Shown: positions 1 through 8,080 of the stretch, one piece after another | Layout: each line of letters starts with the position of its first letter | How positions within the stretch are numbered: position 1 is the stretch's first letter | Assembly (NCBI RefSeq): GCF_004053875.1 | Contig: NZ_SBIP01000002.1 | Coordinates: 1,237,731-1,301,730, forward strand | Reading direction: 5' to 3' | Origin: Neorhizobium lilium | GTDB taxonomy: Bacteria > Pseudomonadota > Alphaproteobacteria > Rhizobiales > Rhizobiaceae | DNA length: 64,000 bases | The notes under the pieces: generated by a model | Told to the model about the DNA's origin: nothing | What the model saw: only the letters and a program-made list of their open reading frames with translations | Database searches by the model: none | Translations under genes and position numbers: made by a program

Positions 1-551
1 GCGCCGGTCGGATTGTTGGGCGAGACAAGCGCAAGCGCCCGAACGCCCGGCACGATCGCCGCTTCGATATCCTCGATGTGAGGGAGAAAGCCCCGGCCGG
101 CGTCGCAGCGCACGAAACCGGTCCTGATCCCCATCATGGAGAGCGTGGTCTCGTGGTTGAAATAGAAGGGCTCGGTCATCAGCACCGTGTCGCCCCCTCC
201 CGCATTGGGACCGGCCACCGCCATGGCGGCGCAGACGAAAGCCTGGTTGCAGCCGGAGGTGATGTGAGTGTTATTGACCCCGATGGTGGCCCCGTAGACA
301 GCGGAACAATGCAGCGCATAGGCCTGCCGCAGTTCCGCTTCTCCTTCTATCGGTCCATAGCCCGTATAGGCCGTGGATGAGGCAGCCTCGCCGAGCAGCC
401 GCAGCATCTCCGGATGGGCAGGATAACCCGGCACCGCCTGCGAGAGGTCGATCAGCGGACCTTTCGATCTGTCATAGGCGCGGCCCCAGGCGGCAACCGA
501 TGGCACGGGCGGAGGCGCAAGCGTCTCGACGAGCGGATTGAAGCGGGTCAT
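1..551 (-). CDS. PLP-dependent aminotransferase, class I/II (N-terminal part, cut by window edge)
   Basis: The reading frame runs leftward out of the window, so only about 183 N-terminal residues are visible. The start is ATG at 551, giving MTRFNPLVETLAPPPVPSV. The fold-type I aminotransferase features seen are a GYP(A)HPEM segment, the YTGYGPIEGEAELRQAYA glycine loop, TSGCNQAF, and the SPNNPTGA motif at the cut end, which contacts the cofactor. The PLP lysine lies outside the window. Family knowledge: such enzymes transaminate amino acids or act as C-S lyases; the substrate cannot be told. The gene is divergent from the sulfite-oxidase-like gene, with about 90 bp between them. Confidence 0.85.
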   Translation of the reverse strand, partial: MTRFNPLVETLAPPPVPSVAAWGRAYDRSKGPLIDLSQAVPGYPAHPEMLRLLGEAASSTAYTGYGPIEGEAELRQAYALHCSAVYGATIGVNNTHITSGCNQAFVCAAMAVAGPNAGGGDTVLMTEPFYFNHETTLSMMGIRTGFVRCDAGRGFLPHIEDIEAAIVPGVRALALVSPNNPTG

Positions 552-639
552 GGCATTCCGGGGAAGATTGTGGAGGAAGGGCGATTGATTTGCGCCTCAT
601 GTTCATCAGATTATCCGGCAACGCAAGGAGAACCCAAGC

Positions 640-1302
640 ATGGCCGACGATAATCTGCCGGAAGACTCGAAGCTCACGCTGACCAAGCGAAAATGGGCGG
701 ACCAGGGCAAGTTCCTGACCGGCCGGATCGCCCGGCCCGACACGGACCGGCTGCCGCCCGGCCAGCATCTCGTGAAGAACTGGCCTGTCCTGGATCTGGG
801 CCAGCAGCCGCGTGTCTCGCCGGCGCAGCGGAAGCTCGACGTGCGCGGCCTCGTCAACAACCCCATCACATTCGACTGGGCCAGTTTCCACGCCCTGCCG
901 CAGAAGGAAATGCGCTCCGACATCCATTGCGTGACGACCTGGTCGCGCTACGACAATGACTGGAAGGGCGTCTCGACCCACGACCTGCTGGACGCGGTCG
1001 ATCCCCGCCAAGAGGCGGTCGCCGTCATGCTGACCAGCTATGACGGCTACACGACCAACCTCCTCCTCTCGGATTTCGCGGTTCCCGATGCCATCGTCGT
1101 CACCCATTGGGACGGCAAGCCGCTGACGGAGGAGCATGGCGGACCGGTGCGTCTCGTTGTGCCGCATCTCTATTTCTGGAAGAGCGCCAAGTGGCTGCAC
1201 CGGATCGAATTCCTGAGCCGGGACCAGGCCGGCTTCTGGGAAAAGAACGGCTACCATATGCGCGGCGACCCCTGGGCCGAGGAACGCTACTCGGACGATT
1301 GA
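640..1302 (+). CDS. sulfite oxidase-like molybdopterin oxidoreductase
   Basis: A 220-aa protein of the sulfite oxidase/YedY-type molybdopterin-binding family. The invariant molybdenum-ligating cysteine is probably C97 in the segment DIHCVTTWSRYDN. Further family features are GVSTHDLL and a C-terminal HGGPVRLVVPHLYFWKSAKW block. No signal peptide or heme domain is visible, so a single-domain cytoplasmic enzyme is likely. The start ATG follows an AAGGAG site. The physiological substrate is unknown for this short subfamily. A strong hairpin directly after the stop separates it from the convergent xanthine-dehydrogenase-family operon. Confidence 0.85.
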   Translation: MADDNLPEDSKLTLTKRKWADQGKFLTGRIARPDTDRLPPGQHLVKNWPVLDLGQQPRVSPAQRKLDVRGLVNNPITFDWASFHALPQKEMRSDIHCVTTWSRYDNDWKGVSTHDLLDAVDPRQEAVAVMLTSYDGYTTNLLLSDFAVPDAIVVTHWDGKPLTEEHGGPVRLVVPHLYFWKSAKWLHRIEFLSRDQAGFWEKNGYHMRGDPWAEERYSDD

Positions 1303-1307
1303 ATGAG

Positions 1308-1340
1308 AAAGGGCACCTGATCGCGACCAGGTGCCCTTTT
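1308..1340. terminator. bidirectional Rho-independent terminator
   Basis: There is a perfect 12-bp stem, AAAGGGCACCTG pairing with CAGGTGCCCTTT, around an 8-nt loop. A-tract and T-tract flanks allow it to end transcripts from both sides. It lies between the convergent sulfite-oxidase-like gene and the molybdopterin subunit gene. Confidence 0.85.
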
Positions 1341-1345
1341 CTCCG

Positions 1346-3637
1346 CTAGATCAGTTTTTCCAGCGTCAGCGGCAGGTCGCGAATGCGCTTGCCGGTAGCG
1401 TGGAAAACGGCGTTTGCAATTGCCGGTGCGACGCCGACGATCCCGACTTCGCCAACCCCCTTGCCGCCGAGCGCCGAGGCCTCGTAATCCGGGACGCCGA
1501 CGGAGATGACCTGCAGATCGGGGATGTCGGCATTGGTCGGCACCAGATAGTCGCCAACATTGTTGTTGACGGTGCGGCCGTTGCGCCCATCCACATGGCC
1601 CTCTTCGAACAGCGCCTGGCCGATGCCCATGATGATGCCGCCGCGCCACTGGCTTTCGACCATTTTGGGGTTATAGAGCCGGCCGCAATCGAAGGCGGAG
1701 ACCATGCGCGAAACCCGCACCGTGCCGAAATCCTCGTCCACCCGCACTTCGGCGAAATGGGCGCACCAGCTGTGCATGGAATAATCGCCCATGGTCGGCC
1801 CCTGGACCCGCGCCATGCTGCTCCACGCATTGTTCTGGTCGGTCAGGCCTTGCGCATCGTCCGGCAGCGTGTTGCGCGTCACTTCGATCTCCTCGCGGCC
1901 GAGGGCAGCCATGAGCTCGGCAAGGTCAAGTGAAAGTCCCTCGCCGCTCGGCACCGAGATGCGCCCTTCGCTGACGGTCAGCGTATTGGCGCCGGTGTCG
2001 CGGAAGGGCGACATCGGATCGTTCAGCGCAAGGCCTATCAATTCGTCGCGGGCCGCCGCAGCCGTCTTGTGGACCGCCCCGGTGATGGAGCCGGCCAGCA
2101 TGGAACCACCCGCGATTGCCGAGCCCGGCAGGCGGGAATCGCCCAGCACCACGTCGATCTGCTCGACCGGGACGCCGAAGGCTTCCGATGCCGTCTGGGC
2201 AAGGATGGTGTAGGTCCCCTGCCCCATATCGATCGCACCGCTGACGACTTCGACGCGGCCATTGCCGAGAATGCGGATCATGGCGGCACTTGGCGCCCGC
2301 AGCACCGGGAACGTGCCGCAGCCTATGCCCCAGCCGATTAGCGTGCGGCCTTCGCGCATGGAACGCGGCGCATGGCTGCGCTTGCTCCAGCCGAAAGCGT
2401 CGGCGCCCTCGGTCAGCGCTTCGCGCAACCGTCGCGTCGACCATGGCTTGCCGGATTGGTAATCGTGATCGGCATAGTTTTTCAGCCGCAGTTCCAGCGG
2501 ATCCATGCCGATCTTGTAGGCAAGTTCCTCGATGGCGCATTCGATGCCGAAGGCGCTGGGGTTCTTGCCCGGCCCACGCAAGGCGCCGGGCGAAACCACG
2601 TTGACCGGCACAACGCGAGATTGCGAGGAGAAGTTCTCCACCTTGTAGAGGATCGGCGTTGCGGCACCCGTCTGTTCGGGAACATCCGCATAGGTGGAGG
2701 TTTCGTTGAAGCCGCGATGGACGATCGCCTGCAGCACGCCGTCTTCTGTCGCACCGAGTGCGATGGTCTGCCGGGTCGCGGCACGGCCGCCATAGCTGGT
2801 GAAGTTCTGCGGACGCGTCAGGGCCAGCCGGACCGGCCGGCCGAGCTTGCGTGCCGCCGCGGCAGCCACTGCCCCATAGGCCAGCGCCACACCCTTGGAG
2901 CCGAAGCCGCCGCCGATGAAGGGTGACACGATCTGCACATTTTCGAGCGGAAGACCGAACCATTCGGCGTAATTGCGCTGCATGCCATGGGTCCACTGGC
3001 TGGGCTCCCAGACGGTCAGCCTGTCGCCATCCCATCTGGCGGTCAGCCCATGCGGTTCCATTGCGACGTGGTATTCGCGCGGCGTGCTGTATTCCGCCTC
3101 GATCCTGACCGGAGACGCAGCAAGCGCTGCTTCCGCATCGCCCCACCCTGCCGAAAGGTTCTCCATCAGCTTGCCCTTTCCGGCCGCGGGATCGTAGAGA
3201 TCGGCGACGCGGGGAGCTTCGTCATAGGCGATCCGCAACAGCTTTGCCGCCTCGACGGCAAGTTCGCGGCTTTCGGCAACGACTGCGGCAATGCTCTGGC
3301 CGTTATAGCTCACCTCGCGGGGCAGCGGAAAGTAAGGCTGGTTTTCGGGCCGGTTGCCATACCAGTCGGAGGCGGTCATCAGACCCAGCTCGTCCTCGGG
3401 CGTCAGCACCAGCAGCACGCCCGGCGCTGCGAGTGCTGCCGACGTGTCGATGGAGGTAACGCGTCCGGCCGCAATCGTGCTCTGCACCAGCACCGCATGC
3501 GCGACGCCTTCCACCGGATATTCCAGCGCATAGGTAGCGGCGCCGGTGATCTTCATCCGGCCTTCGAAACGCGACAGCCGTCCGCCGACAAGGCCATCCG
3601 AGGCACTACCATGTTTGCGGGGTTCCATGATTGTCAT
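1346..3637 (-). CDS. xanthine dehydrogenase family protein, molybdopterin-binding subunit
   Basis: A 763-aa large subunit resembling PaoC/YagR of periplasmic aldehyde oxidoreductase. The N-terminal aldehyde oxidase a/b-hammerhead domain begins near residue 20 (RFEGRMKITGAATYALEY). The molybdenum cofactor domain follows, with FIGGGFGSKG and GQGTYTILAQ loops. The conserved C-terminal GVGEVG holds the likely catalytic glutamate E730. Length matches the three-subunit class. The gene starts with a 4-nt overlap with the FAD subunit stop, so translation is probably coupled. It is last in a three-gene operon under the divergent TetR gene. The oxidised substrate (aldehyde or N-heterocycle) cannot be told from sequence. 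Confidence 0.9.
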   Translation of the reverse strand: MTIMEPRKHGSASDGLVGGRLSRFEGRMKITGAATYALEYPVEGVAHAVLVQSTIAAGRVTSIDTSAALAAPGVLLVLTPEDELGLMTASDWYGNRPENQPYFPLPREVSYNGQSIAAVVAESRELAVEAAKLLRIAYDEAPRVADLYDPAAGKGKLMENLSAGWGDAEAALAASPVRIEAEYSTPREYHVAMEPHGLTARWDGDRLTVWEPSQWTHGMQRNYAEWFGLPLENVQIVSPFIGGGFGSKGVALAYGAVAAAAARKLGRPVRLALTRPQNFTSYGGRAATRQTIALGATEDGVLQAIVHRGFNETSTYADVPEQTGAATPILYKVENFSSQSRVVPVNVVSPGALRGPGKNPSAFGIECAIEELAYKIGMDPLELRLKNYADHDYQSGKPWSTRRLREALTEGADAFGWSKRSHAPRSMREGRTLIGWGIGCGTFPVLRAPSAAMIRILGNGRVEVVSGAIDMGQGTYTILAQTASEAFGVPVEQIDVVLGDSRLPGSAIAGGSMLAGSITGAVHKTAAAARDELIGLALNDPMSPFRDTGANTLTVSEGRISVPSGEGLSLDLAELMAALGREEIEVTRNTLPDDAQGLTDQNNAWSSMARVQGPTMGDYSMHSWCAHFAEVRVDEDFGTVRVSRMVSAFDCGRLYNPKMVESQWRGGIIMGIGQALFEEGHVDGRNGRTVNNNVGDYLVPTNADIPDLQVISVGVPDYEASALGGKGVGEVGIVGVAPAIANAVFHATGKRIRDLPLTLEKLI

Positions 3638-4617
3638 GCCAGACCTCCAACAGTCAGGATGGCGCGGGTTATGACGCGCGGAGCAAGTTCGATCTTGTAG
3701 AGATTGTCGCTGTAGCTGACGGCGCCATCCATCGCGAGGCGCGCGGCCCAGGCGACGGTCTCCGCCTCCAGAGGCTTTCCGATCAAGGCCTGTTCTACGG
3801 AGCGGGCTCGCCAGGGCTTGGAGGCAACGCCGCCGAGCGCGACGCGGATATCCCGCACCGTCACACCATCCTCTTCGAATTCGAGGCCGACGGCAGCGCT
3901 TGCCGCAGCAAACTCATAGGACTGGCGGTCGCGGACCTTGAGATAGGTGGATTTCATCCCCGCCGCAGATGCCCGGATCTTCACGCCGAGGATCACCTCG
4001 CCCGGCCGCAGCACGGTTTCCTGTTCCGGCGCATCGCCATAGGGAAGGAAGAAATCCTCCACCGTCACCTGGCGCGCGCCGAGATCCACGACAGCATCGA
4101 AGGCCACCAGCGCAACGGCGAGATCGCCCGGATAGCTCGCAATGCACTTGTCGCTGACACCGAGCACCGCATGGTTGCGGGTGACGCCGCCGATCGCCGA
4201 ACAGCCCGAACCGGGCACGCGCTTGTTGCAGGCAGGGAATGCTGCGGGATCGCGGAAATAGGCGCAGCGCGTCCGCTGCAGAAGATTGCCGCCAATGGTT
4301 GCCATGTTGCGCAACTGCGCCGAGGCGGCGAGCGACAGGGATTCCGAGATTGCCGGGAAAGCGGCCTGGACGCCGGGATGGTCGGCCACAGCACTCATGC
4401 GGGCAATCGCACCGATGGTGACGCCTTCCTCATCGACGGTGATGGCATCGAGGCCGGCGAGATGGCTGATATCGACCACCGTTTCCGGTTCGGTCACGCC
4501 GCATTTGGCAAGGTCGAGCAAGGTCGTGCCGCCGGCAAGAACAAACGCGCCCGGCTGAAGGATTGCCTGACGGGCATCCTCCAGCGAGGCTGCGCGGGAA
4601 TAGGAAAAATCTCTCAT
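3634..4617 (-). CDS. xanthine dehydrogenase family protein, FAD-binding subunit
   Basis: A 327-aa FAD-binding (PCMH-type) subunit. The FVLAGGTTLLDL loop near residues 26-37 and ATIGGNLLQRTRC near 106-118 are the flavin-binding signatures. After the second loop there is an inserted cysteine segment with C118, C130 and C139 (RCAYFRD, ACNKR, PGSGC). In PaoB-type subunits this insertion carries an extra [4Fe-4S] cluster, so this protein probably does too. It overlaps both neighbours by 4 nt and passes electrons between the Fe-S and molybdenum subunits. Confidence 0.9.
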   Translation of the reverse strand: MRDFSYSRAASLEDARQAILQPGAFVLAGGTTLLDLAKCGVTEPETVVDISHLAGLDAITVDEEGVTIGAIARMSAVADHPGVQAAFPAISESLSLAASAQLRNMATIGGNLLQRTRCAYFRDPAAFPACNKRVPGSGCSAIGGVTRNHAVLGVSDKCIASYPGDLAVALVAFDAVVDLGARQVTVEDFFLPYGDAPEQETVLRPGEVILGVKIRASAAGMKSTYLKVRDRQSYEFAAASAAVGLEFEEDGVTVRDIRVALGGVASKPWRARSVEQALIGKPLEAETVAWAARLAMDGAVSYSDNLYKIELAPRVITRAILTVGGLA

Positions 4618-5090
4618 CGGGCTGCCTCCGCCGCTTCACGCACCGCCGCAACGATGCTGTTATAGGCCCCGCACCGACAGAGATTGCCGGACATGTATTC
4701 GCGGATCTCATCGTCGGAGCCGGCATGGCCTTCGCGGATGCAGGCGACCGCCGACATGATCTGGCCCGGCGTGCAATAGCCGCACTGGAAGGCGTCATGC
4801 TCCAGAAAAGCCGCCTGCACCGGATGAAGCTCGCCCTCCGGCCCCGCGACGCCTTCGATCGTGGTGATCTGACGGCCCTCCACCTGGGCCGCGAGCGTAA
4901 GGCAGGAGAGGACCCGCTGGCCGTCCACATGACAGGTGCAGGCACCGCACTGGCCCTGGTCGCAGCCCTTCTTGGTGCCGGTCAGCGCGAGATGTTCACG
5001 CAGGGCATCCAGCAGGGTGACACGCGGCTCGACGTCGAGCTCGTGCCGCCTCCCATTGATGTCGAGAGAAAGATGAAGTGTTCGTGTCAT
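4614..5090 (-). CDS. xanthine dehydrogenase family protein, (2Fe-2S) subunit
   Basis: A 158-aa protein with two [2Fe-2S] domains. The plant-ferredoxin-type cluster uses C43, C48, C51 and C63 (GCDQGQCGAC). The helical domain uses C103, C106, C138 and C140 (CGYC and CRC). The ATG at 5090 is preferred because AGGAG sits 8 nt upstream; the frame stays open to 5213 but that extension contains no twin-arginine signal. The enzyme is therefore probably cytoplasmic, unlike PaoA of Escherichia coli. It is the first gene of the operon. Confidence 0.9.
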   Translation of the reverse strand: MTRTLHLSLDINGRRHELDVEPRVTLLDALREHLALTGTKKGCDQGQCGACTCHVDGQRVLSCLTLAAQVEGRQITTIEGVAGPEGELHPVQAAFLEHDAFQCGYCTPGQIMSAVACIREGHAGSDDEIREYMSGNLCRCGAYNSIVAAVREAAEAAR

Positions 5091-5253
5091 GGATTGAGCT
5101 CCTGCCATCGTCACGCGACTTGAGATTATTTCGGTGTAGACCGGCTGGCCGACCGGCAGCCCCGCTCTAAGTGAACTGCAAGAAAGACCTGCCGCCATCT
5201 TTCGGCATGACATCCGGCCCCTTCCTGCATTAAGAAGTGTAAGGCACTCCAGA

Positions 5254-5275
5254 TAAACGGAGGCGCCTCCGTTTA
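5254..5275. promoter_or_regulatory. perfect 22-bp palindrome, likely TetR operator
   Basis: The left arm TAAACGGAGGC is followed by its exact reverse complement. The site lies in the 235-bp gap between the divergent molybdoenzyme operon and the TetR gene. Size, symmetry and place fit an operator controlling both. That the neighbouring regulator binds it is inference. Confidence 0.7.
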
Positions 5276-5325
5276 AACTAAGGATTGGCCGGCTTTCGTC
5301 AAGGCCATGCTGCGGAGTTTTTCAT

Positions 5326-5919
5326 TTGTCCTCGGCCGAGACGACAACACCATGCCCTGCGCCCAACAAGCTCCGCGCGGACGCCCGCCGCAATCGCGAC
5401 AAGCTTGTCGAGACGGCTGCTACTGTCTTTGCGGAAAAGGCAGGCGAGGCCGCGTTGGAGGACATCGCCCGTCAGGCAGGCGTCGGGATCGGTACGCTCT
5501 ATCGGCATTTTCCGACGCGTGAGCATCTGGTGGAAGCCGTCTATCGGCGCGAACTCGAAGGGCTTGCCGCCGCCGCAGCCGACCTGTCGGCCAACCATCC
5601 GCCGGATGTGGCGCTGGAGGAATGGACCCGCCGCTTCGTCGGCTACATGGCGACCAAGCGCGGCATGGCAAACAGCCTGCGCATCCTGATGACGTCCAAT
5701 TCCGCGCTGTTTGCGGAGGGCGCGGGCCTTGTGCGCGGCGCGCTGGACAGTCTGCTACAGAATGCTAGTTCTCAAGGCTTCGTGCGCAAGGACATAGAAA
5801 CGACGGACCTGCTGCACGCCTTGTCGAGCATCTATTCCATCCCGGACTCGCCGGAATGGCGCCAGCGGGCGCATCGCCTGATCGGCCTGCTGATGGATGG
5901 GCTGCGTACCCAGCGCTAA
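5326..5919 (+). CDS. TetR family transcriptional regulator
   Basis: A 197-aa repressor-type protein. The N-terminal helix-turn-helix spans about residues 20-65 (LVETAATVFAEKAGEAALEDIA, then GVGIGTLYRHFPTREHLVEAV). The C-terminal ligand domain is of the type found next to oxidoreductase genes. The start is TTG, because no in-frame ATG lies upstream; GGAG sits 8 nt before it. It is divergent from the molybdoenzyme operon across the palindrome at 5254-5275, so it probably represses that operon and itself. The ligand is unknown. Confidence 0.85.
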   Translation: MSSAETTTPCPAPNKLRADARRNRDKLVETAATVFAEKAGEAALEDIARQAGVGIGTLYRHFPTREHLVEAVYRRELEGLAAAAADLSANHPPDVALEEWTRRFVGYMATKRGMANSLRILMTSNSALFAEGAGLVRGALDSLLQNASSQGFVRKDIETTDLLHALSSIYSIPDSPEWRQRAHRLIGLLMDGLRTQR

Positions 5920-5937
5920 TCAGTCTCGCAACTATTG

Positions 5938-5976
5938 TTGACTTGCTAGTCAGATGTTGTATTGAGCCAACAACAT
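5938..5976 (+). promoter_or_regulatory. promoter and inverted repeat upstream of the pseudouridine genes
   Basis: A TTGACT -35-like hexamer (5938-5943) is followed 16 nt later by TATTGA. The inverted repeat ATGTTGT-N9-ACAACAT (5954-5960 and 5970-5976) overlaps the -10 region. It is a plausible operator for the winged helix of the kinase encoded immediately downstream. Confidence 0.45.
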
Positions 5977-5990
5977 TCGAGGCTCCGGTC

Positions 5991-7100
5991 ATGACAGAAG
6001 CAAGCCCGCAGGAAGCAGCCGTGCTCGCGGCAATCCGCGACAATCCCTTTGTCGGCCAGCAGGAGATTGCCTCCATGCTGGGCCTGGCGCGCTCCACGGT
6101 AGCTGCGCATATCGTCCAGCTCATGCAGAAGGGCCATATTCTCGGCCGCGGCTATGTGCTGGCGGAACCGGCGCGGGCCGTCTGCATCGGCGGGGCGGTA
6201 CTCGACCGCAAATACCGGGCGCGGCAGCCGCTGGTGCCGGAAACCTCCAATCCGGTGGACGGCGTCCGCAGCCTGGGCGGCGTCGCCCGCAATGTTGCGG
6301 AAAACCTCGCAAGGCTCGGCACCGCCACCACGTTCGTATCGATCGTCGGCGACGACGAGGCAGGTCGCACGCTGCTCAGCACCATGCGCGAGCGCGGCAT
6401 AGACGTGAGCCAGGTTTCGGTGACCGGCGAGCGGCCGACGGCGGAATATGCGGCGGTGCTCGACCCCGCAGGCGACCTCGTCATGGGGCTTGCCGACATG
6501 AGCATCTTCGATCTTCTGCTGCCCGACCATATCGACCGCATCTGGCCCCATCTGGCGTCCGCCGGCTGGGTCTTCAGCGACTGCAACCTGCCCGCAGAAA
6601 CCTTGGCCGCCCTGATCGGTAAGGCGAGGACCGCCGGTTTTCGTCTGGCCATCGACGCGGTGTCCACCGTCAAGGCCGCCCGCCTGCCGAACGACCTGAC
6701 CGGCATCGACCTTCTGCTGATGAACCTCGATGAAGCCAATGCCATTCTCGCTCGCCTTACGGGCAGGAGCATGGCGGACGCGCAGGACGCGGCCCTCGGC
6801 CTGCAAAAGGCGGGCGCCGGAGAGGCGATCGTCACCATGGGCGCGGAGGGGATCGTCGTCGCCGGCATGGAGGGCATCCGGGTCTTCTCTGCTGTCGCCG
6901 CCGCCTCGGTGGATATGACGGGCGCTGGCGATGCCATGATTGCCGGCACGCTGCACCGCCTGATGGCGGGCGACGATCTCTATGCCGCGGCAAGGATCGG
7001 CGCACTGCTGGGCGCCATGACGACGGAAACACCGGCCAGCGTCCACCCGCAACTCTCCGACACGTTTCTCGATGCAAACCTGCATCGCATCACCGGTTGA
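5991..7100 (+). CDS. psuK: winged-helix/PfkB-family kinase fusion, probable pseudouridine kinase
   Basis: A 369-aa fusion protein. Residues about 10-55 are a winged helix-turn-helix (AAIRDNPFVGQQEIASMLGLARSTV). Residues about 63 to the end form a PfkB/ribokinase-type kinase with a GGVARNVAENLARLG substrate loop and DMTGAGDAMIAG, which holds the catalytic aspartate. It should phosphorylate pseudouridine at O5', feeding the glycosidase encoded next. Start ATG 5991 has GAGG 8 nt upstream and is preferred over the longer open frame from 5856. The pairing with psuG makes the substrate call fairly firm. The DNA-binding domain suggests self-regulation. Confidence 0.85.
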   Translation: MTEASPQEAAVLAAIRDNPFVGQQEIASMLGLARSTVAAHIVQLMQKGHILGRGYVLAEPARAVCIGGAVLDRKYRARQPLVPETSNPVDGVRSLGGVARNVAENLARLGTATTFVSIVGDDEAGRTLLSTMRERGIDVSQVSVTGERPTAEYAAVLDPAGDLVMGLADMSIFDLLLPDHIDRIWPHLASAGWVFSDCNLPAETLAALIGKARTAGFRLAIDAVSTVKAARLPNDLTGIDLLLMNLDEANAILARLTGRSMADAQDAALGLQKAGAGEAIVTMGAEGIVVAGMEGIRVFSAVAAASVDMTGAGDAMIAGTLHRLMAGDDLYAAARIGALLGAMTTETPASVHPQLSDTFLDANLHRITG

Positions 7101-7111
7101 AAGGAAATCTC

Positions 7112-8035
7112 ATGTCTCTGATAAAGCCCAAGCTCAGCCCGGAAGTGGCCGAAGCGCTCGCAAGCGGCGGCGCGATCGTGGCGCTCGAGTCCACCATCAT
7201 CACCCATGGCATGCCCTATCCGGCGAACCTGGAAACGGCGCTCGGCGTCGAGGCCGTGGTGCGTGAGAACGGCGCCGTGCCCGCGACCATCGCCGTCATC
7301 AATGGTGAACTGCGCGCCGGCCTCGAACATCACGAACTGGAGCAGTTGGCGCAGGCCAAGGGCGTCGTGAAAGCGTCGGGACGCGACCTGGCTGTCGCCA
7401 TGGTGCGCGGCCAGACGGCGGGAACCACGGTGTCGGCAACCATGCTGCTGGCCGACCTCGCCGGCATCGACATCTTCGCGACCGGCGGCGTCGGTGGCGT
7501 CCATCGCGGTGCCGAACAAACCTTCGATATTTCGGCCGATCTGACCGAACTTGGCCGCACTAAGACAGCAGTCGTCTGTGCAGGCGTCAAATCAATCCTC
7601 GATATCGCCAAGACGCTCGAATATCTGGAAACCCAGCGCGTGCCCGTGATCGCATATGGCACGGAGGATTTTCCGGCCTTCTTCACCCGCCAGAGCGGCT
7701 ACACGGCAGACCACAGGCTGGACACGGCCGAAGACATCGCCAAGGCGATGCACCTGCACCACCAGCTCGGCACCGGCACCGGTCTGCTGATCGCCAACCC
7801 GATCCCGGAAGAGGCCGCGCTGACGCCCGATTTCATCGACGGCACGATTGCGGATGCGGTGCGGGAGGCGGAGGAACGCGGCATAGGCCGCAAGGAGCTG
7901 ACGCCTTTCCTTCTGGCGCGCATTAACGAATTGTCGAAAGGTGAGAGCCTGAAGGCCAACATCGCCCTCGTGCGCAATAACGCGGCACTGGCCGCCCGTA
8001 TGGCGGTCGCCTATGCGGCGCTGAAGAAAGCCTGA
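7112..8035 (+). CDS. psuG: pseudouridine-5'-phosphate glycosidase
   Basis: A 307-aa protein that splits pseudouridine 5'-phosphate into uracil and ribose 5-phosphate. The family core is clear: IVALESTIITHGMPYP with E26, VVKASGRDLA with K87, and FDISADL holding the likely metal aspartate, at spacings matching the Escherichia coli enzyme. ATG 7112 is preferred to 7097 because AAGGA lies about 7 nt before it. It follows psuK by 11 bp and is co-transcribed with it. Confidence 0.93.
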   Translation: MSLIKPKLSPEVAEALASGGAIVALESTIITHGMPYPANLETALGVEAVVRENGAVPATIAVINGELRAGLEHHELEQLAQAKGVVKASGRDLAVAMVRGQTAGTTVSATMLLADLAGIDIFATGGVGGVHRGAEQTFDISADLTELGRTKTAVVCAGVKSILDIAKTLEYLETQRVPVIAYGTEDFPAFFTRQSGYTADHRLDTAEDIAKAMHLHHQLGTGTGLLIANPIPEEAALTPDFIDGTIADAVREAEERGIGRKELTPFLLARINELSKGESLKANIALVRNNAALAARMAVAYAALKKA

Positions 8036-8042
8036 TGGCAAA

Positions 8043-8072
8043 CGGCGCCGGCGGACTGCTCCGCCGGCGCCG
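8043..8072. terminator. GC-rich hairpin between convergent psuG and ftsZ2
   Basis: A 13-bp perfect stem (CGGCGCCGGCGGA and its complement) encloses a 4-nt CTGC loop. It sits between two convergent stop codons. No clear T-run follows on either strand, so it is terminator-like but not textbook. Confidence 0.55.
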
Positions 8073-8080
8073 ACCAAAGG

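Noticed and set aside
472..1257. Long minus-strand open frame opposite the sulfite-oxidase-like gene
   Set aside because: It runs antisense to a clearly conserved protein and also overlaps the aminotransferase start. Its arginine- and valine-rich translation is typical of GC-rich shadow frames.
5300..5522. Alternative frame starting ATG 5307 near the TetR gene
   Set aside because: It is out of frame with the conserved TetR helix-turn-helix and ends early; the TTG at 5326 with GGAG 8 nt upstream serves the real frame.
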